A DNA stretch of 64,000 nt from Tetrahymena thermophila SB210 (lineage: Eukaryota > Ciliophora > Oligohymenophorea > Hymenostomatida > Tetrahymenidae): contig NW_002476569.1 in NCBI RefSeq assembly GCF_000189635.1, positions 2,727 to 66,726 of the forward strand, written 5' to 3'. Shown here piece after piece: positions 25,143 to 38,600 of this stretch. The notes below the pieces were generated by a model that was not told the DNA's origin, did not search any database, and was given only the letters and a program-made list of their open reading frames with translations. Each line of letters starts with the position of its first letter. Positions within the stretch are counted from its first letter, which is position 1. Made by a program: the position numbers and the translations under genes.

Positions 25143-26539
25143 TTTTGCTATTGATTAGCGTTATGCTTGAGTTGGGTTGGCTAGGTTACTAACTTACTAA
25201 GAGTAGGCTGAGAGGTTTGCTTTTTTACTAAAAACAAGTGTATTTATTTTGATGTGAAAATTATATGCAAAATTGATTTTGAGTATCACTATTTATAGTG
25301 ATTAATTCAAACAAATTTGATTAATTTAGTCGATAAAAAAAGCCTTATCAAAGATATGCTTTTATTAGCTTTAAAATATACTAACATCTCTTAAATTATA
25401 TTGTTAAATATTTGCATACAAACAAAATTATATATTGAATTATTATATTGAAATAAACCTAATTTTCAAATACAAACTAATAGTTATTTATATTATAAAA
25501 AGAATGAGCCATATTTTATGATAAAATAAATTTACTTTATTTTATATAATTTCGTAAGTGTAACATAATTAAATAGTCTGAAATGTTTAAAGATTCATCA
25601 TTTAAAATTTATTAGAATACAAAATTAAGTATCTAATACTAAAAAATATTAATGCCATCAAGAGACTTAAATGTAGTTATTAACACCTTGATGAGCTTAA
25701 TATTACTAGCTTTACACTATTTTAGGTATTATGGCTATTAACTTAAGCTAGATGACATATTATTCGCTAAATATCCACATACTTAGATTAATTTCTTTTG
25801 GCTCTTTATTTTTTTTGATTACTTTGGTGGAACAAAATTTCAGGCTAAAATTTAAAAATTAAGTGAATGAATGAATGAATAATAATTAATTGATTAATTG
25901 AAAAACCCTTTTATTTTCATATAAAAATATTTATCTATTTTAATTAGTATCGAAGGAAAAAGTTTTAGCTAATTTCTTAATATACTAATATCTTTTGCAA
26001 GTGAATTTTTTCTTCGCAAAAGCAAAAAGCAGTTTAAAGTATTCAATTAATATTTTGTATTTTTTTAAATATTTTATAAAAAAACTTATCTAGGATAACC
26101 TATCTGTTGGATTTTTTCTCTTTGAATAACATTTTTTTAAAAATGTTTCCAAAAATAAAAACAAATAAATATCATTTTCTAAATCAAATTTAACATTTCA
26201 GCTCTAATCTATATTATAATTAAATTATAGATGACTGAATATCTTCAAATCTTGACATTGTTTATATAAATATAATACTCGCAGCTTTACAACTTCAATA
26301 AAATTTAAAATCACAGTTGTGTATTTAAAAGCCATAAACCTTGTTATTAATTTCAAATACTTAAAAGTATCATTTCATTTTTGTAGCATTAGCTAGCTAA
26401 TTTTAATATGATTTTGTTATATAATTGCAAGAATGTATGTAGAATAATTTTGATATACATCATCCTAAATATCCGCATACTTAGATTTATTTCTTTTGGC
26501 TCTTTATTTTTTTTTGATTACTTTGGTGGAACGAAAATT
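25143..26539. repeat. 5' flank of kinase gene with a 698-bp direct repeat
   Basis: A unit starting CTAAATATCCACATACTTAG at 25767 restarts at 26465 and is cut by the N gap. The second module has the same element twice (50999-52380). It includes GGTGGAACAAAATTTCAGGC, ATTAATTGATTAATTGAAAAACCC and a GCAAGTG ... CGCAAAAGC pair. No ORF longer than chance in code 6 is consistent between copies, so I treat it as non-coding upstream DNA. Confidence 0.7.
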
Positions 26540-26639
26540 NNNNNNNNNNNNNNNNNNNNNNNNNNNNNNNNNNNNNNNNNNNNNNNNNNNNNNNNNNNNN
26601 NNNNNNNNNNNNNNNNNNNNNNNNNNNNNNNNNNNNNNN
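26540..26639. other. Assembly gap (100 N)
   Basis: Exactly 100 N. It separates the 698-bp repeat of module 1 from the repeated 5' block of gene copy 3, so two repeats are joined here by scaffolding; true length and order are not shown by sequence. Confidence 0.98.
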
Positions 26640-27406
26640 TGTTTTAAAAAATTCTAAACTCTAACTCAACAATTTTAAAGAAGATTTTATAGCTCAATTT
26701 ACAATTAAATTATTCGAACTCGTTCTCATTTCTATTATTTAGATAAATACTGAATAGATTTATTTGATGAAATTAATACGTAATTTATTTATTATGAATA
26801 CTTATAATTTAAAATGAATATTTTTATTTAGATAACTATTTTATTTCTTTTACAAACTTTAAGGATCATTATTTATTTACTAGTTCTTGCTTGCTTGATT
26901 GATTAATTAATTGTTTTATTTTTGGATAAAGAATAATTAAATATTAATTTTTAAATGAGTAAAAAATTAATAACTTTTTCAAAATAAATTTGGGGAATTC
27001 TAAAGCGCGAAAATAATTATTTCATACAGAATATGTTTGTGAATGAAAGCTGATTAAATTTCATTTAAAGAATGTTAATTAAAATAAAAATAGCTATTAG
27101 ATTTATTTAATCACTATTCTTATAAAAATATAATAATGAATGGTTAAATTTTAAGTATGTTTTAAACTAAAAATGAATGATATTTATTATTTTTTTTTGG
27201 TTTTACAAACTTTAAGAATCATTATTTATTTATTTATCTATTTATTTGTTATTGCTTGATTGATTGATTGATTGATTCAATGTTTTATTGTTTGGATAAA
27301 GAATAATAATATTAATTTTTAAATGAATAGGGGAAATTAATATCTCTTTCAAAATAAATTTGATGAATTCTAAAGCGCGAAAATAATTCAAGTTTTTCAT
27401 ATGTGT

Positions 27407-27439
27407 GAATGAATGAATGAATGAATGAATGAATGAATG
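27407..27439. repeat. (GAAT)n microsatellite
   Basis: Eight consecutive GAAT repeats, against two or three at the same place in the copy 1 and copy 2 blocks; a local slippage expansion. Confidence 0.9.
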
Positions 27440-27681
27440 TGGATTAAATTTTATATAAAAATATGTTAACCAGAATAAAAATAATTATTAGATTCATTTA
27501 ATCACTATTCTTATAAATATAAAAAAATTGTTGTATTTTTTATGTGTATTTTTAATTTAAAATGAGTGATATTATTTTTTTTAATGCTTTTAAACATTTT
27601 CAGGTTCATTATTTATTTGTTTGTTCTTGCTTGTTGTATTATTTGTTTTTCATTAGGAAAAGTGTAAATAAAATCTAAATA

Positions 27682-27790
27682 CAGTAATCGATATTTTCAC
27701 CGTACCCCTCCATTCAAAATATTTTCCCCGCATTTTCTTGAAAAAAAAAAGCGGGGAAAACGGGAGCGGGGAAAATATTGATCTTTATTG
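27682..27790. mobile_element. MITE, Tc1/mariner-like ends, second copy
   Basis: A 109-bp relative of 9673-9772 at the same site, flanked by TA (27680-27681 and 27791-27792). It starts CAGTAATCGATATTTTC and ends GGGGAAAATATTGATCTTTATTG. The interior has AGCGGGGAAAACGGGAGCGG, which differs from the first copy. Since both copies sit at the same site, the insertion predates the duplication of the module and postdates the split from copy 1. Confidence 0.7.
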
Positions 27791-27951
27791 TATTTAAATT
27801 AATAATAGAAAATATCTTTTTCAAATAAAATTTAGTGAATTCTAAAGCGCGAAACGAATTTTATCTTCTTTAAGAGTTTGGTGAAATTAGCATATAATTA
27901 ATAAATTATTAATTAATTAATAAAGTATCTATCTATCAATAAACTAAAAAA

Positions 27952-30674
27952 ATGTTTCAAAAAAGATTCCAAAATTAATACAATTTATTGCGAGATAGTT
28001 ATATCAAGCTATGTATAAATTTACAAAAAAGACTCATTTAGATTTTGTTGAATTTATAAACTCGGATGAATTAAAAAATAAATTAGATACTACTAATTTC
28101 AGTTATAGACATGCTAAAGTTTTTGATAATCAAGAATTAAGATATAAACTTTTGATTATTATTTAAGCAATAGAAAACGCAAATGCTATCTCATAGTATC
28201 AAAAAATAATGAAAAGCATCCTGAGAAACGATATTATTTTAAATTTAATTAATTAATATTACCTTGACACTGAAAAAATCTATTATGTATTTGAAATGGA
28301 ATATTATGATTAATCCTTAGGAAACTTTGAGAAATAATACCTGCTCAATCATAAAACTACTAATTCTTTGAAAGAGGAAATTTACAATTACTTCTAAGAA
28401 AATCTAAATTTAGTGCGTGATTTTGATTACATAAATAATGGAGATTATCTTGAATTTTATGTTATGTTAATAAATTAAGATAAAATCCAAATTAAACTTA
28501 ATTTGATTAGTCCTTATATTAAATAGTAATAAAATTAATATATTAATAATAATCAAAATTATTACCAATAAGATGACTAAAAAGTAGATGATAATGAAAG
28601 TTAAAATTAATATTATGATGAAAGTGAAAATGAAATTGAAATTGAAGAGGATGATGAAGATTTAAATTAAGTTGAAGAAGAAGAAAATTAAAAATAAGTG
28701 AATAAAAATATGAGTTTTGAGAAAATAATAGATCTGCCACTATAAAGCTAAAGTAGTAATGAGTTTGCTAGAAAATAATAAAAATATTTAGACCAAATTT
28801 AGGATATAATTAAACTAGTTAAAATGAAAATACCCAAAAAAGATCTTTCTAATGCGATTTAGAATACTTTTTCAAACATTTTGAATTTTCATTGCTTGGA
28901 AATTTTTGAGATCATTTAAAAACACCCAAAGTACAAAACTTTTGAAGTTGTAGAATCAAATGAAAGTATCTTTATCTTGAATGTTAATAAAGGGAAATAA
29001 ACTATTTTGTTAGAAGGTTACAAAGCTTGCTCTGTTGAGTAAGCACAAAGTTTATCTAATTAATATGAATCTATTGTTAAAAATAAGATTTCTTCAACAT
29101 TTTTAAATATTGAATAAATCTAAATAAATCCACAACAAATCTACGTTTTAGTTGAAAAAACTTTTATTGGATAGCTTTAAAAATAACAAAAAAAATTTTT
29201 ATATCGTAATTTAAGCTTAAATGATTTAAAAAAGTTTATAAATTACAGTTATTAGCTGTTATTTAAAAACGGTATTTAAATTACAAAAATAAACCCAGAA
29301 AATATACTCATTGGTAAATAATATGGCTATGATTCAGATGAAGATAATGAAATTGACTTTAATGAGGATCTATAAAATGCATTCACTATTGATGGATTAA
29401 GCATTTAACAATTTCCAACTTAATATACTGAAATTAATGAATTTTAGCTTCATTAGCATTTTGTTAAATATCATAATAATGAGCCTGTAAAAAATTTTAA
29501 AAATTCTATCTAAAATTTAATTGAGATTTTTTTCTAAAAGATTTCTGAAATTTAGTTAGAAACTATTTCAGATGTTTTCAATAGACTTTAGTTAATAATT
29601 AATAATTTAATTATTATCAGATAATATGAATTCTATACAAAAATTAAGATTTCAGAAAAAAATTTAAATAAAATTTAAATAGCTCTTACTGAACACCTGA
29701 GTTGTTATCCTAAATCATTTAAAAAGATATTAGAATTAAGTAAAATTAATCCTTCTCTTTAAATAAATTCTCTTGTAATTAATTCATACACTTTCCCTGA
29801 ATGTTTAAAATAACTTTTTTTGTAATTAATGTGGGAATATGAAAATAAAGGTGTAGAGGAGGATAAATTATAGGAATTATTTTTGAAATAACCAAGTTCG
29901 TTTATTTAAAAATTCTTATATGATTTAAAAGTATTCTAACTAGACAAAAAATTTGGATAAATCAAAGTAAATGTTTTTTATGAATAGAATGAAAATGATT
30001 AATTGAGTAAAATAATAAACCTAAATGAATTCAATGAAAATGAAATTGAAGTGCTAAAAAATTAAAATTGTACAGTTTTAGAATATAACTTTGAATTAGA
30101 AGGTTATCTTGCTTTCTAAAAACTGAATATTTTGATATTTGATGAAAATATATACTACTTGATTGGTGATCAATAATATATTTTACTAAGATACGAAAAT
30201 TACAAACAAATATAATAACTATTTGAATTTTCAATCACTTTAGCATATTTCAAAGAAATTTTTGGATAAAATTACTTACACAAATATTTAGCATATTAAA
30301 CAACTAATTTGGAAGTATGGCTTTCCTATGAATTCGTAAATTTGCAACAATTGACTTATATTTACGAATATACATATGAATAATTACTTGATTTGCAAGG
30401 ATTTAAATCATTAATATAACTAAATTTAATTCTTAAATATTTGGAATCTTTTGACAAAAATGATTTATCTAAAATAATTAAGAGTTTTTCCAAATCAAAT
30501 ATTAATACTGTTAAACTAATAATTAGTAAAGATGTTAAAAAACAAATTCCAAAACTTTCATATTTTTATAAACAAAAATAAATCGTCAATGTTTAAATAA
30601 AGAAGATAAATATTACTGATAATGAATATTATCCATATTTAAATAAAAGAAAATATTATCTTAAAGATTTTTGA
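27952..30674 (+). pseudogene. Kinase-like family, copy 3, frameshifted near the 5' end
   Basis: Starts with ATG at 27952 (MFQKRFQNQYNLLRD) and is closest to copy 2. After LCINLQ the A tract at 28024-28029 has six A where copies 1 and 2 have four. The two extra bases shift the frame, which then meets TGA about 45 codons later. After the shift the original frame stays open to TGA 30672-30674 with all family landmarks: EMEYYDQSL, a short acidic linker, INPENILIG, FTIDGLS, KYYLKDF. The total of 2723 bases is 3n+2, consistent with this single lesion. It could be a sequencing error in a homopolymer, a recent pseudogene, or a protein starting downstream (for example Met of EMEYYDQ near 28296). Confidence 0.75.
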
Positions 30675-32663
30675 TATAATTTTTCTTAAGAAATTATCTT
30701 AAATTTAATAGAAATAAATATCATTTATAGAATAATATAAGATTTATATATATGAATTAGTTCATTTATAATAAATAGTATCTCTTTAAATTTCGCTAAT
30801 CTATTTTATATTTTTGTTAAAAAAAGATATTTTATTTAGAGAATATTCTATTAAGATTAAATAGTTATTTATTGATTTCAATATTTTTGAGTTGAGTGTT
30901 GTTGAGATTATTTAGATTTTTATAAAGTATTTTAGAGTAATTCAAATTATTAAAATATAAACATTAATCATTACCAATTTTTTTCAATCTAATATAATAA
31001 AGAAAATTAACGATTAAACAAATAAATTAAAATTAAAAAATTAACAAAACAGTTTTAAAACATACAAAATTATTAAATAAATACTAAATTAATTTTTTGT
31101 AGTAGTAAAGTAAAATTTATTTTTAATTTTGAAGAGGCGATGCTAATTAATTAATATTTAATTAAAAGAAATTAAGACAACTATTTAGTGTTAAAAAAAA
31201 ATATAATTTATATTTTGAAAATCTTATTTAAAAGTAGTTTTTATAGCTTAATATACAATTAAATTATTCTAACTCGTTCTCTTGTCTATTGTTATATAAA
31301 TATTCAATAGATATATTTAATGAATATTTATTTTTGCTTTATTTTTTTATATATGAAAAAGAATAATTTAATTAATAACGCTAATTTATATAAATTACTA
31401 AAAAAATATATTTTTTAAAATAAATTTTAGTGAATCTTAATTTGTAAAAAATATGTGTGAATATTAATTAAATTTCATATAAAATATATGTTAATAAAAA
31501 TATTAAATAAGAATTTTATTAATCAGTATTTTATTTATTACAAATGCTTATAATTTAAAATTAATGCTATTATTTAGATAATTATTTTATTGCTTTTACA
31601 AACTTAAACGAACATTATTTATTTATTTAGAGAGAACAGTAATTTTATCCAAATATAATTAAATAACCTGATTGCCTTGTATTTATAAAATAATACTTTT
31701 TTTGTTAGGCATATTTATAATTATATTGTTAGATCCATATAGTAGTATTTCTAATAAATTATATAAATTCATCACATCAACTAATGCTTTTAAAAATAAA
31801 ATATTTTCAAAGATTATATATATACTTCTGATTAGAATTTAAAAAAAGTTTTTAGGTATAAATCAAACAATAAATAATCAACATTATCTAATTAATCAAT
31901 ATACTTATAAAAAACAAAATTTTCAAATAAATATTTTTATGAAACATATTTATTTTTATGGAGAGCTTAACTTTTTAATTTATAAATTATTAATCAGGTT
32001 TGCTAAATTTATCTATTACTTGATTGTCAATCTATATTTATCTATTTTATTAGTTAAAATAAATCAATTTTTTATAAATTTAACTAATTATATTTTACTT
32101 TTTTAGCTTATAATTATTTTTCGAAGAAATTCTGTAATTGAATATTCAAATCATGACCTAATCTTTAAAATTAAAAATTATAATTTCAACAAATAGTAAA
32201 AGAATTTTAAATAAATAAATATTTTGTTAGTTTTAAGATTACAACTAAGAATTTTTAATTATTTTAATAACTGAAAAAATATTGAAAATTATAATATTTT
32301 TATAAGTAAATATGATTATGTTTTAAATAAATCTAATAACTAAAAAAAGGGATTATTTTTTAAGTGAACAGAATTTAATTCAAAAATTTTTTGCACATTA
32401 AAATTAAGCATTTTGATAGAGAGCGCACAAAGCGCAATTAAATTAGAATATATAAAAATAATAATTTTTATAGAAATTTAAAATGTAAAATAATTTCTAT
32501 TATTTTTTTAATTAATTTTTAAAAATAATCTTAGTAAAAATGTTCATTTAAAAAAAAGGGTGGTTGTACAAATTGTTCACTTTGTAGTTGATATTTTTTG
32601 TTTAATTTAAAAAAATATGTACAATTTGTAATGTATGCATACCAAACAAAAAATTATATAAAA
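30675..32663. other. Flank between gene copy 3 and satellite array 2
   Basis: No gene seen. 30800-31080 matches the 3' flank of copy 1. From about 31228 a degraded, partial copy of the gene 5' block reappears, and 31480-32663 matches the flank before array 1. An insertion of about 130 bp (roughly 32375-32525, with GAGAGCGCACAAAGCGC) is present here and absent from the array 1 flank. Confidence 0.7.
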
Positions 32664-35600
32664 GATGGATTTCATTAGTATTTTAGTTGTGTTGTGATGA
32701 GTAAGTAAGTAAAGAAATTCGTTATATTTTATTTGGTTAGTAAGTAAATAAGTAAATAAGCAAGTTAGTAAATGACAAGTAAGCTGGCTTAATTAGCTAA
32801 TAAATATGTCAAAAGCTTAAAATATTCCATTCTCTATTATTAGTTTATCAATCAATAAATTAAATTTTTACCCTAAGTTAAGCGTCAAAGTTGTGATATT
32901 CTTGCACTAGGCTATTCCTGTGCCTAAATCTTTTGTACCATATGCACCAATATTATTCGAACTTGAAATATAAGAATAAATAACGAATTAAATAAATAAA
33001 TATGAAGGAGAAAGGATGGTAAAAAAATGATGGCTTTCGTTAGTATTTTAGTTGTGTTGTGATGAGTAAGTAAGTAAAGAAATTCGTTATATTTTATTTG
33101 GTTAGTAAGTAAATAAGTAATTAAGCAAGTTAGTAAATGACAAGAAAGCTGGCTTAATAAGCTAATAACTATGTCAAAAGCTTAAGATATTCCATTCTCT
33201 ATTATTAGTTTATCAATCAATAAATTAAATTTTTACCGTAATTTAAGCGTCAAAGTTGTGATATTCTTGCACTAGGCTATACTTGTGCCTAAATCTTTTG
33301 CACCATATGCACCAATATTATTCGAACTTTAAATATAAGAATAAATAACGAATTATATAAATAAATATGGAGGAGAAAGGATGGTAAAAAAACGATGGCT
33401 TTCGTTAGTATTTTAGTTGTGTTGTGATGAGTAAGTAAGTAAAGAAATTCGTTATATTTTATTTGGTTAGTAAGTAAATAAGAAAGTTAGTAAATGACAA
33501 GCAAACTGGCTTAATTAGCTAATAAATATGTCAAAAGCTTAAAATATTCCGGTAATTCACGTGGCAAGCGCACATTAGTTTATTAATCAATAAATTAAAT
33601 TTTTACTATAATTCAAGCGTCAAAGTTGTGATATTCTTGCAATAGGCTATTCCTGTGCCTAAATCTTTTGCACCCTCATCACCAATTATATTCGAACTTT
33701 AAATATAAGAATAAATAACGAATTAAATAAATAAATATGGAGAAGAAAGGATTAAAAAAACGATGGCTTTAGTTAGTATTTTAGTTGTGTTGTTATGAGT
33801 AAGTAAGTAAAGAAATTCGTTATATTTTATTTGGTTAGTAAGTAAATTAGCAAGTTAGTAAATGACAAGCAATCTGGCTTAATTAGCTAATAAATATGTC
33901 AAAAGCTTAAAATATTCCATTCTCTATTATTAGTTTATCAATCAATAAATTAAATTTTTACTGTAAATTAAGCGTCAATGTTATGATATTCTTGCACTAG
34001 GCTATTTCTGTGCCTAAATATTTTGCACCCTCATCACCAATTTTATTTGAACTTTAAATATAAGAATAAATAACGAATTAAATAAATAAATATGGAGGAG
34101 AAAGGATGGTAAAAAAACGATGGCTGTCTAGTATTTTAGTTGTGTTGTGATGAGTAAGTAAGTAAAGAAATTTGTTATATTTTATTTGGTTAGTAAGTAA
34201 ATAAGTAAATAAGCAAGTTAGTAAATGACAAGCAAGCTGGGTAAATTAGCTAATAACTATGTCAAAAGCTTAAAATATTCTATTTTTTATTAGTTAATCA
34301 ATCAATAAATTAAATTTTTACAATAATTCAAGCGTCAAAGTTGCGATATTCTTGCATTAGGCTATTTCTGTGCCTAAATATATTGCACCATATGCACCAA
34401 TTTTATTCCAACTTTAAATATAAGAATAAATAACGAATTAAATAAATAAATATGGAGGAGAAAGGATGGTAAAAAAACGATGGCTTTCGTTAGTATTTTA
34501 GTTGTGTTGTGATGAGTAAGTAAGTAAAGAAATTCGTTAAATTTTAATTGGTAAGTAAATAAATAAGTAAATAAGCAAGTTAGTAAATGACAAGCAAGCT
34601 GGATTAATTAGTTAATAAATATGTCAAAAGCTTAAAATATTCCATTCTCTATTATTAGTTTATCAATCAATAAATTAAATTTTTACCCTAAGTTAAGCTT
34701 CAAAGTTGTGATATTCCTGCAATAGGCTATTTCTGTGCCTAAATCTTTTGCACCATATGCACCAATATTATTCGAACTTTAAATATAAGATTAAATAACA
34801 AATTAAATAAATAAATATGGAGGAGAAAGGATGGTAAAAAAATGATGGCTTTCGTTAGTATTTTAGATGTGTTGTGATGAGTAAGTAAGTAAAGAAATTC
34901 ATTATATTTTATTTGGTTAGTAAGTAAATAAGTAAATAAGCAAGTTAGTAAATGACAAGCATGCTGGCTTAATTAGCTAATAAATATGTCAAAAGCTTAA
35001 AATATTCCATTCTCTATTATTAGTTTATCAATCAATAAATAAACTTTTTACTCTAAGTTAAGCATCAAAGTTGTGATATTCATGAAATAGGATATTCCTA
35101 TACCTAAATATTTTGCACCCTCATCACCAATTTTATTAAAACTTTAAATATAAGAATAAATAACGAATTAAATAAATAAATATGGAGGAGAAAGGATGGT
35201 AAAAAAACGATGGCTTTCGTTAGTATTTTAGTTGTGTTGTGATGAGTAAGTAAGTAAAGAAATTCGTTAAATTTTATTTGGTAAGTAAGTAAATAAGTAA
35301 ATAAGCAAGTTAGTAAATGACAAGCAAGCTGGATTAATTAGTTAATAAATATGTCAAAAGCTTAAAATATTCCATTCTCTATTATTAGTTTATCAATCAA
35401 TAAATTAAATTTTTACCCTAAGTTAAGCTTCAAAGTTGTGATATTCCTGCAATGGGCTATTCCTATGCCTAAAATTTTTGCACCCTCATCACCAATTATA
35501 TTCGAACTTTAAATATAAGAATAAATAACGAATTAAATAAATAAATATGGAGGAGAAAGGATTGTAAAAAAACGATGGCTTTCGTTAGTATTTTAGTTGT

Positions 35601-38600
35601 GTTGTGATGAGTAAGTAAGTAAAGAAATTCGTTATATTTTATTTGGTTAGTTAATAAATAAGTAAATAAGCAAGTTAGTAAATGACAAGCAAGCTGGATT
35701 AATTAGCTAATAAATATGTCAAAAGCTTAAAATATTCCATAATCTATTATTAGTTTATCAATCAATAAATTAAATTTTTACTGTAAGTTAAGCGTCAAAG
35801 TTGTGATATTCATGCAATAGCCTATTCCTGTGCCTAAAACTTTTGCACCCTCATCACCAATAATATTCGAACTTTAAATATAAGAATAAATAACGAATTA
35901 AATAAATAAATATGGAGGAAAAAGGATGGTAAAAAAACGATGGCTTTCGTTAGTATTTTAGTTGTGTTGTGATGAGTAAGTAAGTAAAGAAATTTGTTAT
36001 ATTTTATTTGGTTAGTAAGTAAATATGTAAATAAGCAAGTTAGTAAATGACAAGCACGCTGGCTTAATTAGCTAATAAATATGTCAAAAGCTTAAAATAT
36101 TCCATTCTCTATTATTAGTTTATGAATCAATAAATTAAATTTTTACTGTAAGTTAAGCGTCAAAGTTGTGATATTGCTGCAATAGGCTATTCCTGTGCCT
36201 AAAACTTTTGCTCCCTTATCACCAATTTTATTCTATCTTTAAATATAAGAATAAATAACGAATTAAATAAATAAATATGGAGGAGAAAGGATGGTAAAAA
36301 ACGATGGTTTTAGTTAGTATTTTAGTTGTGTTGTGATGAGTAAGTAAGTAAACAAATTCGTTATATTTTATTTGGTTAGTAAGTAAATAAGTAAATAAGC
36401 TAGTTCGTATATTACAAGCAAGCTGGCTTAATTAGCTATTAAATATGTCAAAAGCTTAAAATATTCCATTCTCTATTATTAGTTTATCAATCAATAAATT
36501 AAATTTTTACTATAATTCAAGCTTCAAAGTTGTGATATTGCTGCAATAGGCTATTCTTGTGCCTAAATCTATTGCACCCGCATCTCCAATTTTATTCTCT
36601 CTTTAAATATAAGAATTAATAACGAATTAAATAAATAAATATGGAGGAGAAAGGATGGTAAAAAAACGATGGCTTTTGTTAGTATTTTAGTTGTGTTGTG
36701 ATGAGTAAGTAAGTAAAGAAATTCGTTATATTTTATTTGGTTAGTAAGTAAATAAGCAAGTTAGTAAATGACAAGCAAACTGGATTAATTAGCTAATAAA
36801 TATGTCAAAAGCTTAAAATATTCCATTCTCTATTATTAATTTATCAATCAATAAATTAAATTTTTACCCTAAGTTAAGCGTCAAAGTTGTGATATTCCTG
36901 CAATGGGCTATTCCTGTTCCTAAATCTTTTCCACCCTCATCACCAATATTATTCAAACTTTAAATATAAGAATAAATAACGAATTAAATAAATAAATATG
37001 GAGGAGAAAGGATGGTAAAAAAACGATGGCTTTCGTTAGTATATTAGTTGTGTTGTGATGAGTAAGTAAGTAAAGAAATTAGTTATATTTTATTTGGTAA
37101 GTAAGTAAATAAGCAAATAAGCAAGTTAGTAAATGACAAGCAAGCTGGATTAATTAGTTAATAAATATGTCAAAAGCTTAAAATATTCCATTCTCTATTA
37201 TTAGTTTATCAATCAATAAATTAAATTTTTACCCTAAGTTAAGCGTCAAAGTTGTGATATTCCTGCAATGGGCTATTCCTGTTCCTAAATCTTTTCCACC
37301 CTCATCACCAATATTATTCAAACTTTAAATATAAGAATTAATAACGAATTAAATAAATAAATATGGAGGAGAAACGATGGTAAAAAAACGATGACTTTCG
37401 TTAGTATTTTAGTTGTTTTGTGATGAGTAAATAAAAAAATAAATTCGTTATATTTTATTTGGTTAGTTAGTAAATAAGTAATTAAGCAAGTTAGTAAATG
37501 ACAAGCCAGCTGGCTTAATTAGCTAATAAATATGTCAAAAGCTTAAGATATTCCATTCTCTATTATTAGTTTATCAATCAATAAATTAAATTTATACCCT
37601 AAATTAAGCGTCAAAGTTGTGATATTCTTGCACTAGGCTATTCCTGTGCCTAAATCTTTTGTACCATATGCACCAATATTATTCGAACTTTAAATATAAG
37701 AATAAATAACGAATTAAATAAATTAATAAATAAATATAGAGAAGAAAGGATGGTAAAAAAACGATGGCTTTCGTTAGTATTTTAGTTGTGTTGTGATGAG
37801 TAAGTAAGTAAACAAATTCGTTATATTTTATTTGGTTAGTAAGTAAATAAGTAAATAAGCAAGTTAGTAAATGATAAGCAAGCTGGCTTAATTAGCTAAT
37901 AAATATGTTAAAAGCTTAAAATATTCCATTCTCTATTATTAGTTTATCAATCAATAAATTAAATTTTTACTTTAAGTTAAGCGTCAAAGTTATGATATTC
38001 TTGTACTATGCTATTGCTCTGCCTAAAACTTTTGCACCCTCATCACCAATTTTATTCTCTCTTTAAATATAAGAATAAATAACGAATTAAATAAATAAAT
38101 ATGGAGGAGAAAGTATGGTAAAAAAACGATGGCTTTCATTAGTATTTTAGTTGTGTTGTGATGAGTAAGTAAGTAAAGAAATTCGTTATATTTTATTTAG
38201 TTAGTAAGTAAATAAGTAAATAAGCAAGTTCTTAAATGACAAGCAAGCTGGCTTAATTAGCTAATAAATATGTCAAAAGCTTAAAATATTCCATTCTATA
38301 TTATTAGTTTATCAATCAATAAATTAAATTTTTACTGTAAGTTAAGCCTCAAAGTTGTGATATTCCTGCACTAGGCTATTCCTGTGCCTAAATATATTGC
38401 ACCATATGCACCAATATTATTCGAACTTGAAATATAAGAATAAATAACTAATTAATTAAATAAATATGGATGTGAAAGGATAGTAAAAAAACGATGGCTT
38501 TCGTTAGTATTTTTGTTGTATTGTGATGAGTAAGAAAGTAAAGAAATTCGTTATATTTTATTTGGTTAATAAGTAAATAAGCAAGTTAGTAAATGACAAG

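Larger units (their letters stand above)
26995..27854 (+). promoter_or_regulatory. Three GCGCGAAA (E2F-like) sites upstream of copy 3
   Basis: GCGCGAAA at 27005, 27375 and 27847, each after GAATTCTAAA. With the other two clusters, eight of nine sites are identical. Confidence 0.4.
26640..27951 (+). repeat. Repeated 5' block of kinase-like gene copy 3
   Basis: Homologous to 8666-9932 and 3482-4848. Its left part is lost in the gap. Three degenerate units end in GAATTCTAAAGCGCGAAA at 26995, 27365 and 27837; the third carries the MITE at 27682-27790, in the same position as in copy 2. Confidence 0.8.

Noticed and set aside
26408-26647. Frame running through the N gap
   Set aside because: Its C-terminal half is gap characters, and the readable part is the non-coding 698-bp repeat.
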